IMG/VR virus record: IMGVR_UViG_3300022188_000031
Location: 1-34,487 of that record
Reading direction: 5' to 3' (one strand)
DNA from: a virus
DNA length: 34,487 nt
Within the stretch, counting starts at the first letter, position 1, and each line of letters begins with the position of its first letter. Of the stretch, positions 14,810 through 22,360 are shown in pieces. A program made the position numbers and the translations under genes. The notes under the pieces are model-generated. The model had not been told where the DNA came from, searched no databases, and was given only the letters and a program-made list of their open reading frames with translations.

Positions 14810-14827
14810 GGAGAGCGGAAGCTCTCC
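14810..14827. terminator. hairpin between capsid gene and decoration gene
   Basis: Seven-base-pair stem GGAGAGC/GCTCTCC with a four-base loop (GGAA on plus, TTCC on minus). It is the second of two stem-loops after the capsid stop codon. Confidence 0.5.
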
Positions 14828-14831
14828 ACTT

Positions 14832-14860
14832 CAGGGACTAAAAAAATTAAATGTCCCCTG
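14832..14860 (-). terminator. stem-loop with U-rich loop after capsid gene
   Basis: Coding-strand CAGGGGAC pairs with GTCCCTG (one bulged base); the loop contains ATTTTTTT. A further GGAATTTTTTCC lies just before it. Together with the neighbouring hairpin this is a likely processing or termination zone in the 118-nt gap after the capsid stop. Confidence 0.5.
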
Positions 14861-14898
14861 GAAAAAATTCCGTATATTATGAGACCAGACTATTACGC

Positions 14899-16131
14899 TT
14901 ATGCGTCGCTCACGATAATTCTGACGATTGCATCAGAGTGTATTGGACTGACACCGTGACTCATTGTAAGTTTCATTCTTACTTGGTCTGCGTTTGGCCA
15001 ATCAAAGACCTTTATTTCAGGCTTGACTCCCCAGACCAATGCTCCTACTGGTCCTGCCTTAACAAGACCACATAGGTGTGCGTTAGTATCGAATGACTGG
15101 TTGCTTCCTTGTGTAACGATGCTATCTCCACTTGAGATGGATGGTACCTTTGTTGTGCTTACAACTTTAATTCCTAGATACCTACCAATTTCACCATTGA
15201 GTACTACTTCATTGCTACCGTATTCGGAAGCATTCACGAACTGAGAGTCCTTGAGTAATGCTTCCTCTTGCTCAGGTGCAATGAATAGCACGAATGGCTC
15301 CTTTGCAGTAGGTTCCCAAGTATTCTTAGTTACACTGGATTTAGTGAATGTGTTGGAATTCCAGTAATATCCGTGATTTGACATTAATAGTCTCTTTGCT
15401 TTTGCTATTAAGTCAGTTGTTAGAACATCTCCTGGGTCCAGACTGTTGTCTGCATCAGTGGCGTCACCTCCATATATCGTCTGGCAACCATTTGTTGTAT
15501 CACTCATTTCGGTTGCTCCTAAACTTGGAGATGAGCCGGCAGTACCTAGAATAGCGTCTCTGATAGCGGAGTCAATGGAATTCTCATATTTGTATGAGAG
15601 TTCCTCTCTGGCATATGTTACTAGGTTCAATGCATTTGTTCGTATTGCTTCATTTGTCAAAGCAATACCATAGTTGTATCGTGTTGGTGTTATCTGGACA
15701 CCATTTAATGTGTTTATCTGAGTCCATGAAATTTCGCTTCCAGCAGCATATTCAGCACTGGAAGATTCCCATGAACTGTCAGATAGATACTTCGTTCTGT
15801 ATGGTATAATGATGTCCTTGTGTCCTTCTGGTAGTGTGTATTGAGTTACTATTTGCAAGAATCTCATTCTTTCCTTTGCTGCATCAATTGCCTTCTTCAA
15901 GTACATTATTGGCTGTAGCATATATGCATTGCTTACAGCACCTCCTCTTGTTGATGTAGTGGATGTTACTGTTGAAGCGAGTTCAAAAACTCTCCATCCT
16001 AGAGCATTGGTCTTTGGCTCATAGGAAAGCTGGAGAGTTACGTCACCTGCATTGTTGTATAGTCTTTCTCTGAGATATTGTAACATTGATATGTCTACAT
16101 CTTCAGTTGTTCCGGCTGTTGGGTAATTCAT
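14899..16131 (-). CDS. nested in-frame product: major capsid protein alone (internal start)
   Basis: Same frame, starting at Met380 (MNYPTAGTTEDVDISMLQYL), 410 residues, a normal size for an HK97-fold major capsid protein. AAAGGTGAT (GGTGAT at 16138-16143) lies 6 nt before the ATG, the same spacing as the other internal site. This start coincides with the beginning of the capsid domain. Confidence 0.6.
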   Translation of the reverse strand: MNYPTAGTTEDVDISMLQYLRERLYNNAGDVTLQLSYEPKTNALGWRVFELASTVTSTTSTRGGAVSNAYMLQPIMYLKKAIDAAKERMRFLQIVTQYTLPEGHKDIIIPYRTKYLSDSSWESSSAEYAAGSEISWTQINTLNGVQITPTRYNYGIALTNEAIRTNALNLVTYAREELSYKYENSIDSAIRDAILGTAGSSPSLGATEMSDTTNGCQTIYGGDATDADNSLDPGDVLTTDLIAKAKRLLMSNHGYYWNSNTFTKSSVTKNTWEPTAKEPFVLFIAPEQEEALLKDSQFVNASEYGSNEVVLNGEIGRYLGIKVVSTTKVPSISSGDSIVTQGSNQSFDTNAHLCGLVKAGPVGALVWGVKPEIKVFDWPNADQVRMKLTMSHGVSPIHSDAIVRIIVSDA

Positions 16132-16764
16132 ATTTATATCACCTTTAACAGATAGTTTTACACCTTTATTTTCTTCACTTAATTTTTGTTCCATATCAGA
16201 ATTCTTCTTTACTTTTTTCCATTCTTTTGCAGCGGCTTTGACTAACTCAGAGCCCTTGAGCTCTGGATGTTTCTTAGCAAACTCCTTGACGAACTTTGTA
16301 AACTCTGAATTTAATAATTCCTTCTTACCCAAGTACTCGAGCAAATTCCAAACATCATGGTAAGAAATTGCCCTAAGTTCTTGGGTAGTTTCCTTGCTTC
16401 TGCTGTCTACAACGACAACTTCTGGCTTAGTCTCGGCCTGCTCTTCCTCAACAGTCTCAGACTGAGCAGGCGTTTCTTCTGGCTTTGTCTCTGGTTCAGG
16501 TTCTGGCTTTGTTTCTTCTTCATTCTTTTTAGTTTCTGGATATGCATACTTATCAGGGTATGGATATTTCTCTTCTTTCTTTTTCTTTTCCTTGTTTTTT
16601 TCTGTTGTAGGAGGGTATGGATACTCCTCCTTCTTTTTCTTTTCTTTTAATTCTTCATTTTCTGGTTTAGCTTCTGGCTTTGTTTCTTCTTTAGGTTCCT
16701 CGTGAGCAACGGGAGCGTTTTGGCTGGTCTCTTCGTTCTTGAAGTCTATATTTTCTTCAGCCAT
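14899..16764 (-). CDS. nested in-frame product: scaffold-capsid (internal start)
   Basis: Same frame as the polyprotein, starting at Met169 (MAEENIDFKNEE). GGTGAG at 16771-16776 stands 6 nt before the ATG, matching the best ribosome binding sites in this cluster. It falls exactly at the end of the protease region, so the product would be scaffold plus capsid without protease. Comparable to lambda C/Nu3 nested starts. Confidence 0.6.
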   Translation of the reverse strand: MAEENIDFKNEETSQNAPVAHEEPKEETKPEAKPENEELKEKKKKEEYPYPPTTEKNKEKKKKEEKYPYPDKYAYPETKKNEEETKPEPEPETKPEETPAQSETVEEEQAETKPEVVVVDSRSKETTQELRAISYHDVWNLLEYLGKKELLNSEFTKFVKEFAKKHPELKGSELVKAAAKEWKKVKKNSDMEQKLSEENKGVKLSVKGDINMNYPTAGTTEDVDISMLQYLRERLYNNAGDVTLQLSYEPKTNALGWRVFELASTVTSTTSTRGGAVSNAYMLQPIMYLKKAIDAAKERMRFLQIVTQYTLPEGHKDIIIPYRTKYLSDSSWESSSAEYAAGSEISWTQINTLNGVQITPTRYNYGIALTNEAIRTNALNLVTYAREELSYKYENSIDSAIRDAILGTAGSSPSLGATEMSDTTNGCQTIYGGDATDADNSLDPGDVLTTDLIAKAKRLLMSNHGYYWNSNTFTKSSVTKNTWEPTAKEPFVLFIAPEQEEALLKDSQFVNASEYGSNEVVLNGEIGRYLGIKVVSTTKVPSISSGDSIVTQGSNQSFDTNAHLCGLVKAGPVGALVWGVKPEIKVFDWPNADQVRMKLTMSHGVSPIHSDAIVRIIVSDA

Positions 16765-17268
16765 AATTCGCTCACCGTCTTGATTTAATACGAAGAGACT
16801 ATTAGGGATTAAATCGATACCGTCTCCGGTATCATTAGCTTTATTCAAAAATGTACGTTTACAAGCTGGTTCTACAACCAGTGAAAAGTTTTTAAATATA
16901 AAGTCTTTTACACTACCAGACTCTCCTCTACCTACAATCTTGGGGCTAATACCAAATTTAGCACCCATCAGTATAGCCTTTTGAGCATTTTCATCAGCAA
17001 TAATCAAATCAGCAATAATAGTACCATCATCTAAATATTTAGGATTTTCAATAAATCCAATCCAAGATTTAGCACTGGTATCATCATGGTCATAAAACAA
17101 ATATCTTATGCTAGGATTCTCCCAGTCAGTATTCTCAAATGCCTCTTTAAGTTCCTGTTTATCATAGTACCATTGATTCCACACTCCTGTACTCATTACT
17201 GGATGCTGATGAATCCTAAGAATCTTAAATCCGTTCAGTTTCTCCCAACTGATTTTACTCTTAGGCAT
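14899..17268 (-). CDS. prohead protease-scaffold-major capsid polyprotein
   Basis: 789 residues. Residues 1-165 look like an HK97 gp4/herpes-type prohead protease: RYLFYDHDD (candidate His61), FIENPKYLDDGTIIADLIIA, AKFGISPKIVG (candidate Ser108) and FSLVVEPACKRTF. Residues about 170-300 are a Lys/Glu/Pro-rich scaffold-like linker with YPYP motifs. Residues about 300-360 are helical (FVKEFAKKHPELKGSELVKA, HMG/YABBY-like pattern). From residue 380 it is an HK97-fold capsid protein (YLKKAIDAAKERMRFLQIV, GIALTNEAIRTNALN, EPFVLFIAPEQEEALLKD, SHGVSPIHSDAIVRIIV). The first ATG is leaderless behind a TATA box. Two internal in-frame ATGs have strong ribosome binding sites, so shorter products are likely. 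Confidence 0.85.
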   Translation of the reverse strand: MPKSKISWEKLNGFKILRIHQHPVMSTGVWNQWYYDKQELKEAFENTDWENPSIRYLFYDHDDTSAKSWIGFIENPKYLDDGTIIADLIIADENAQKAILMGAKFGISPKIVGRGESGSVKDFIFKNFSLVVEPACKRTFLNKANDTGDGIDLIPNSLFVLNQDGERIMAEENIDFKNEETSQNAPVAHEEPKEETKPEAKPENEELKEKKKKEEYPYPPTTEKNKEKKKKEEKYPYPDKYAYPETKKNEEETKPEPEPETKPEETPAQSETVEEEQAETKPEVVVVDSRSKETTQELRAISYHDVWNLLEYLGKKELLNSEFTKFVKEFAKKHPELKGSELVKAAAKEWKKVKKNSDMEQKLSEENKGVKLSVKGDINMNYPTAGTTEDVDISMLQYLRERLYNNAGDVTLQLSYEPKTNALGWRVFELASTVTSTTSTRGGAVSNAYMLQPIMYLKKAIDAAKERMRFLQIVTQYTLPEGHKDIIIPYRTKYLSDSSWESSSAEYAAGSEISWTQINTLNGVQITPTRYNYGIALTNEAIRTNALNLVTYAREELSYKYENSIDSAIRDAILGTAGSSPSLGATEMSDTTNGCQTIYGGDATDADNSLDPGDVLTTDLIAKAKRLLMSNHGYYWNSNTFTKSSVTKNTWEPTAKEPFVLFIAPEQEEALLKDSQFVNASEYGSNEVVLNGEIGRYLGIKVVSTTKVPSISSGDSIVTQGSNQSFDTNAHLCGLVKAGPVGALVWGVKPEIKVFDWPNADQVRMKLTMSHGVSPIHSDAIVRIIVSDA

Positions 17269-17292
17269 AATATATTATAGCAATTATCGAAT

Positions 17293-17300
17293 ATTTAAAT
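17293..17300 (-). promoter_or_regulatory. TATA box of the capsid polyprotein gene (leaderless)
   Basis: Minus strand GTATTTAAAT centred about 28 nt before the ATG at 17268, with no ribosome binding site in between. The same ten bases, GTATTTAAAT, precede terminase. This puts the transcription start at or next to the start codon. Confidence 0.6.
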
Positions 17301-17318
17301 ACTAAATTCGACTATTGT

Positions 17319-20300
17319 CTAAATAAGTCCTAATTGCCTCTGATATAAATATACAGTATTAGGACTAAGTGAAAGCTCATCTGCAATTGTTTTTCTGGAT
17401 ATTCCTGCTTTGGTCATTAAGTATATTCGAGCAAGTTGTTGAGAACTTAGCTTGGGTGGTTTACCTACAGATTTGACTTTATCCCATAACATTATCCATT
17501 TGTTCTTTTCAATATGGGCAATGTGGTAAGAATATTTGCCAGTCACATTGATTAATTTTTTAGGTGGCTTAACTAGAACAGGGGCACCTTCTTTTTTAGC
17601 TTGCTCTATTGGTTTCAAATTAATAATTCCTTTATCAGACTTTAATTCGAAATGAATCAAATGGTCATTAACTTGATGTATGGTATAAATCCCTCTAGCT
17701 ATAATTGTAAATACTCCAGGATAATGAGTACCAGCTGTTCCGATTTTATGAGTCACGCCTTCAAAGAATAACCAATCGATAGGTTCTGGGACTTTTATTG
17801 TACCTCTTACATGTTTGTCAGCCCCATAATTAGTTTCTTCTATTGTTGATGGTTCAAATAGAGTTATACCTTCTAATATTCCTTCCAATTCATCTTTTTC
17901 AAACAGTGTTTCTGCTTTACTATAAGTCAAGACTTTTCCATAATCTTTAGCTGGAATGAAAAATCTAACATCCCTATGAGCCTTTTTACCTATGGTATGA
18001 ACTTGCATTACAAATGGCATCCAGAGCTTATTATCCATTATCTTTTTGAAATTAGCTTGCATTCTGAGCGGGAAATCTCTGACATAAATGTCATGCCCTT
18101 CTGTTTTGGGTTCTGAAGCTAATTTCTTGACAGCAAATCCAATCGATTGAACAATGTTTTCTAAATCATCAACTGTAGATGTAGTTTTCTTTTCTGTAAC
18201 ATGGGCTACTCTTGGTTTGTGAATTGAATAGTGTATACCACTAGAAGTTTCATGTCTCCAAATTTCTTCAATTAAAATTGAAATAATCTTACCTGCATCA
18301 ATTTTTTCATCGGTATTGAAAGTACGACCCAAAACCAAAACATTCTTTCCATTGAGAGTGACTACTTTCTTTGGATTTATCATGTTCATATCTTTTTTTC
18401 TTAGATAGATTCCTACGGTATAATTGTATAATCCTCTTTCTTTAGGATTCCTCTGTAAAACTACTACATCTATATCAACCAAATGTCTATACTTTATCCA
18501 AGCATGTGAAGTTTCATCAAATGAATATGGTGCATCTAGTCTCTTAATCACTGCACCCTCAGAACCTTGTAAATCGGCCGCCCATTTAATTGCCTTCTCA
18601 ACTTCTTCTTTACCTTTAGCAAACTTTCTTGGAATTTTAATTACTCTGTTGTTAAATTTCAGCTTGTGTAAATATTTGATTCTTTCTTTCAATGGTAAAT
18701 GAAGAATAGGCTTATTGTAGTAAATTATATCCCAAACAAAAAGTTTGACATTTTTATCATCAACTTTCTTACCAGATTCTATTGCTCCAATAAATTTCAT
18801 TAGTCCTCTGCGACCAGCAACTTTGTTTCCTTCAAATAAAATTAATTCGCCATCAATTATGAAATCTTCTTTGCTTAATTTTCTAATAGCCTCAATTAAA
18901 GTTGGGAAAGCATCTGTAATGTCTTTTCTCTGCTCTGAAAATATTTTTACTTTATCACCAGATTTGTGAATGCAAGCATGAAATCCATTTGCTTTATATT
19001 CGATGGAATATTCGACATTATCTTCAATTTCTTCCATTACATCTGGAATTTTGTAATATGCAGAACCATAAGGTTTTTGAGGCAGATAAGGCGTAAACAT
19101 TTTTAAATTCACTGCCATTTCAATTACTTTTGGTGGTAGTACTCTGACTAATTTCAAGTCATAAATTGGAATGTAATCATCATGGGGACCAGAAGATTCA
19201 CCAAAAATGAAATGTAATTTATTCGCTAATTCATCTGGCAACATTTTCATTAATCTAACTCTAATTGCACGTTCAAGAAAATCATTTCTAATAGCTGTAT
19301 GACATTTAGGACAGATGATTGGTTCTACTCTAACTAATAAATCAATATCATTAGGATAATGCCCATCTTTGGATTTAACTGTAGAACCAACCAAGCTAAT
19401 TACATCTTTGATGACTGTGAAATCATCAAATTCTTTCAGAAATTTTTCGGGATTGTTTAAATCATATCTTTTGTTTATTATTTCCTTCTTTCTACTTACT
19501 ATTTTGTAAAGTTCTAAAGCATAGTTTTTATAATGTTCTGGATGAAACTGGATTCCTCTTTTTTTCAATTCATCATAGATTAATTTGGCAAGATTTATTA
19601 TTGTCTCTTCAGAATATTTGAATTTTCCTTTAGTTTTCAAAGTTGTGTACCAAGCTAAGACGATTCTCCAGTCATCTTTAAGAACTCTGGTTGGTAACTT
19701 GCTTGGGTTATAAGTTTTAACATTTTCAATTAACTCGACATTAGCAAACTCAATCTCTTCTACTACAGTTTCCAAACCTTCTTTAGGCTTCCACCTTATT
19801 GGATTAATGAATCTATCAATCCAAGTAAAACTATATTCCCAAAATTCCTTTTGGTGTTTCCACCAATTCTTAATTTCATCTTCGGAAATCAAATGTAGAT
19901 TTTTTCTTTCTTCAAATTGTTTCTTAGTAATTTTGTTTGGTGGATGTAATCTGATAACTCCATAAACATAATGTTTATCAACTAAGTACAATGCCTTATC
20001 AACTGAATCTATTTTTTTGTTCAAAACTATTAACTGTTGTTTATCCTGCCAAACCCATTTGGCATGAGGTTCGGGAAGATATAATCCTTCTCGATATTTA
20101 TCTTCTAAATCTAAAGTCATTCCATCATAAGCAAGTAAAACTTTAGTACTGCAGTCTCTTCTAATCTCTTCCCAGTATTTCAATATTTCCTTTTCTGCTA
20201 CTTCAAACTTAGGATAAGTGTGACCAGCTTGAATTAAGATTGCTACTTTAGGTTCATACTTTTTTATTAATCCAAGTGCAGTTTCAACTGATTGATGTCC

Positions 20301-20858
20301 TTTAATTTGCTTGCCAAAGTACATTGCTGCATCTAATATCCAGAGTTTAGCATTATAGAAGTATTTATCACTTTCTTTTGGTATTTCACCTAAATCCTCA
20401 CTATAAATAATATCATTAAAACGATAAGCTACAGTTGGAAATCCGGGCTGAATAGAATGCTCAATTCTAATTGGTAAAAACTTTATCCCATCGACTTCAA
20501 ATTCTTCATAAGGCTTGATGAAATGAGGTTTTAATAAATCTATATTCTTATAATTTTCTTTTATTCTAGCCCACGTTTGTTTTTCGCAATAAAAATCCAG
20601 TGTCTGAATATCTTGGTCTGCTAACCAGTGTATTAAATTAGGAATCCCACCAATTACATCATGATGTGCATGAGTACATAAAACAAAATCAATTTTTTTG
20701 ATATTATTAGCCTTTATTTGCTCAGTGAATTGTGGCGTTACATCTATAATGAATTTCGAGTTCTTTATCTCAAAATAACAAGAACTATTCGTTCTTCTAT
20801 CCTTACCTTCACCCCTCACGGGTTCAGTTGGGCCTGAGCCAAGAATAATCAGTTTCAT
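17319..20858 (-). CDS. multidomain end-processing protein: MBL, Pol-beta NTase, ATP ligase, LigD-PE-like, HTH
   Basis: About 1179 residues from the ATG at 20858; an in-frame ATG at 20876 adds six, and the numbers here use that longer form. Residues 7-250: metallo-beta-lactamase fold (THAHHDVIGG at 68-77, H140, D161, H219). 263-360: a beta domain resembling PUA/ASCH (GLYLPEPHAKWVWQDKQQLI). 485-590: Pol-beta-type nucleotidyltransferase (GS 497-498, D510-I-D512, D573). 620-890: ATP-dependent ligase core plus OB fold (K628-A-N-G, IIDGE 673-677, SEGAVIKR 772-779, WIKYR 793-797). 955-1100: LigD 3'-phosphoesterase-like (H960, H967-R-D969-V-R971, FFEG). 1143-1185: helix-turn-helix. It would process and seal nucleic-acid ends. 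Unusual place, between portal and capsid genes. Confidence 0.8.
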   Translation of the reverse strand: MKLIILGSGPTEPVRGEGKDRRTNSSCYFEIKNSKFIIDVTPQFTEQIKANNIKKIDFVLCTHAHHDVIGGIPNLIHWLADQDIQTLDFYCEKQTWARIKENYKNIDLLKPHFIKPYEEFEVDGIKFLPIRIEHSIQPGFPTVAYRFNDIIYSEDLGEIPKESDKYFYNAKLWILDAAMYFGKQIKGHQSVETALGLIKKYEPKVAILIQAGHTYPKFEVAEKEILKYWEEIRRDCSTKVLLAYDGMTLDLEDKYREGLYLPEPHAKWVWQDKQQLIVLNKKIDSVDKALYLVDKHYVYGVIRLHPPNKITKKQFEERKNLHLISEDEIKNWWKHQKEFWEYSFTWIDRFINPIRWKPKEGLETVVEEIEFANVELIENVKTYNPSKLPTRVLKDDWRIVLAWYTTLKTKGKFKYSEETIINLAKLIYDELKKRGIQFHPEHYKNYALELYKIVSRKKEIINKRYDLNNPEKFLKEFDDFTVIKDVISLVGSTVKSKDGHYPNDIDLLVRVEPIICPKCHTAIRNDFLERAIRVRLMKMLPDELANKLHFIFGESSGPHDDYIPIYDLKLVRVLPPKVIEMAVNLKMFTPYLPQKPYGSAYYKIPDVMEEIEDNVEYSIEYKANGFHACIHKSGDKVKIFSEQRKDITDAFPTLIEAIRKLSKEDFIIDGELILFEGNKVAGRRGLMKFIGAIESGKKVDDKNVKLFVWDIIYYNKPILHLPLKERIKYLHKLKFNNRVIKIPRKFAKGKEEVEKAIKWAADLQGSEGAVIKRLDAPYSFDETSHAWIKYRHLVDIDVVVLQRNPKERGLYNYTVGIYLRKKDMNMINPKKVVTLNGKNVLVLGRTFNTDEKIDAGKIISILIEEIWRHETSSGIHYSIHKPRVAHVTEKKTTSTVDDLENIVQSIGFAVKKLASEPKTEGHDIYVRDFPLRMQANFKKIMDNKLWMPFVMQVHTIGKKAHRDVRFFIPAKDYGKVLTYSKAETLFEKDELEGILEGITLFEPSTIEETNYGADKHVRGTIKVPEPIDWLFFEGVTHKIGTAGTHYPGVFTIIARGIYTIHQVNDHLIHFELKSDKGIINLKPIEQAKKEGAPVLVKPPKKLINVTGKYSYHIAHIEKNKWIMLWDKVKSVGKPPKLSSQQLARIYLMTKAGISRKTIADELSLSPNTVYLYQRQLGLI

Positions 20859-21027
20859 AAACCATCTTCCTCGCATTAAATTCCAATCGATTTAATACCT
20901 TTTTGACCAAATCAATTGGAATGTCCAACGCTTCCGAAATTAAATCTGCATTCAATCCATGTATATTTTGTACGTGCAAATAAAACAAAAATTCCACTAT
21001 TTGTTTTTCAGCTTCCTTTTCATTCAC
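20824..21027 (-). CDS. small winged-helix-like protein
   Basis: About 67 residues from a GTG at 21027 preceded by GGTGATTCAT; an alternative GTG at 21036 overlaps the portal stop as GTGA. The sequence EKQIVEFLFYLHVQNIHGLN, then ISEALDIPIDLVKKVLNRLE, then MVYETDYSWL fits a compact winged helix (helices plus a beta wing). It sits between portal and the ligase fusion and overlaps the latter by 35 nt. Could be a small DNA-binding partner of the fusion or a regulator. Confidence 0.55.
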   Translation of the reverse strand: MNEKEAEKQIVEFLFYLHVQNIHGLNADLISEALDIPIDLVKKVLNRLEFNARKMVYETDYSWLRPN

Positions 21028-21032
21028 ATGAA

Positions 21033-22337
21033 TCACCCTTTCTTGTTTTTAGGCTTTTCAGGCAAGCCTTCAGCCTCCCTAATCCATCTTTCTATTTTTT
21101 CATCTGACTGCAATAATCCTACCTTTGCATATTGAGTCAGTCTAGTGGCTTTTGAATCTAACTCTTCCAATGCAACTTCACCCCAAACTATTTTTGGTAC
21201 ACTAATTTTCTTGTTATGATTTTTGTTATAAAGTTCAGCTATTCTGTAAAAGATTTTGTTTTCTATAGTTGAAACAGTTCTTCTGATTATGTCTTTGAGA
21301 GTTAATTTGGCAATGTATTCTTGTCTAGCTAATGTAGCTCGGTTAGTAGCTTCACCAGAACCAGTTGCAAAGGCTTTAGGCATGCCCATTCCAGTTATAA
21401 TTTGTTCAATGAAGTAATCTAGAAATGAACGTAGCCTTTCTGGGTGTTTTGATTCTAGAATTTGTAATTCATTGTAATAAGCTGTGGCAAAAGCAGTTCT
21501 AGAATTCACATTTTCTAATTCCTTAATTGCATTTGCAATTTGTTCTTCAGTTGGTTCATGCATTTCATCTCCAATTTTAGCAAATAAGAGAGGATTTCCA
21601 ACTCTGTATGCTGAATTGGTATATCCTTCTTCGGCAGCTTTTAATTCTAAAATGGTTTTATAAACAGGTTCAATCAAACCGATAGCTTGCAGACCACTAC
21701 CTATAGTGTAAAGTTTAAATACTACTACTCTTTCTGGTGGGAAGAAAATTTGATTTCCACCGACTTTTACTCTGTCTGGTACTTTGATTCTTTTATCTTC
21801 TGGAATCATTATTGCACCAGGTAAAGTTTGTACATAACCTAAAGGATTTCCGTATTCATCAACTGCAATTCTAAATGAACTGTCTCTGGCATAGTCAAAA
21901 TATTTTGGGTCTATTACATCCAAATCAACAATTTCATCTTTCTCTTTTGCATAAATCAATTCGACTGGTGCAACTCCATAAATGCATTGAAATTGAAATA
22001 TTTTCGTGAGTAGAAACTCCCAGTCATTTTCCCCTCCTCTTTTTCCAATTGTGTTTAAAAATTCCGTAAAGAATTCTACACTTTCTTGGTCCCCTTCTAG
22101 TCTATACCCAGAACTCATTATTATCTGCACTATTTTGTTAATCGTGTTGAAAACAACTGGACATGAATAATATGCTTGCTCCAATAATGTTGGACTGACT
22201 TTCTCAGGCATAAAATCAGAATACTTTACTGACAATGGGTTTGGTTTCAATCCACTTATCATTGGCTTGGCGAGAGTGAACTCTCTCATTCCAATTCTCC
22301 TAGAAATAGCTTGCCTGAGTTTAGTGACTATACTCAT
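21033..22337 (-). CDS. portal protein
   Basis: 434 residues. The portal is the dodecameric ring at the capsid vertex through which DNA is packaged. Family features: N-terminal basic segment, EQAYYSCPVVFNTINKIVQI, WEFLLTKIFQFQCIYGVAPV, DLDVIDPKYFDYARD, PPERVVVFKLYTIGSGLQAI (P-x-x-v-x-h pattern), IEPVYKTILELKAAEEGY, and IEQIITGMGMPKAFATGSGE followed by NRATLARQEYIAKLT. Length is normal. It is next to terminase, as in most tailed viruses. Confidence 0.9.
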   Translation of the reverse strand: MSIVTKLRQAISRRIGMREFTLAKPMISGLKPNPLSVKYSDFMPEKVSPTLLEQAYYSCPVVFNTINKIVQIIMSSGYRLEGDQESVEFFTEFLNTIGKRGGENDWEFLLTKIFQFQCIYGVAPVELIYAKEKDEIVDLDVIDPKYFDYARDSSFRIAVDEYGNPLGYVQTLPGAIMIPEDKRIKVPDRVKVGGNQIFFPPERVVVFKLYTIGSGLQAIGLIEPVYKTILELKAAEEGYTNSAYRVGNPLLFAKIGDEMHEPTEEQIANAIKELENVNSRTAFATAYYNELQILESKHPERLRSFLDYFIEQIITGMGMPKAFATGSGEATNRATLARQEYIAKLTLKDIIRRTVSTIENKIFYRIAELYNKNHNKKISVPKIVWGEVALEELDSKATRLTQYAKVGLLQSDEKIERWIREAEGLPEKPKNKKG

Positions 22338-22360
22338 ATTATTACCTTATGTTTACTACT

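Noticed and set aside
16357-16650. Plus-strand frame rich in Phe/Leu that looks like a membrane protein
   Set aside because: It is the complement of the Lys/Glu-rich scaffold linker; Lys and Glu codons read backwards give Phe and Leu.
20824-21027. Small terminase subunit
   Set aside because: It has a winged-helix look, but it lies after portal, is only about 67 residues and lacks the oligomerisation region of small terminases.
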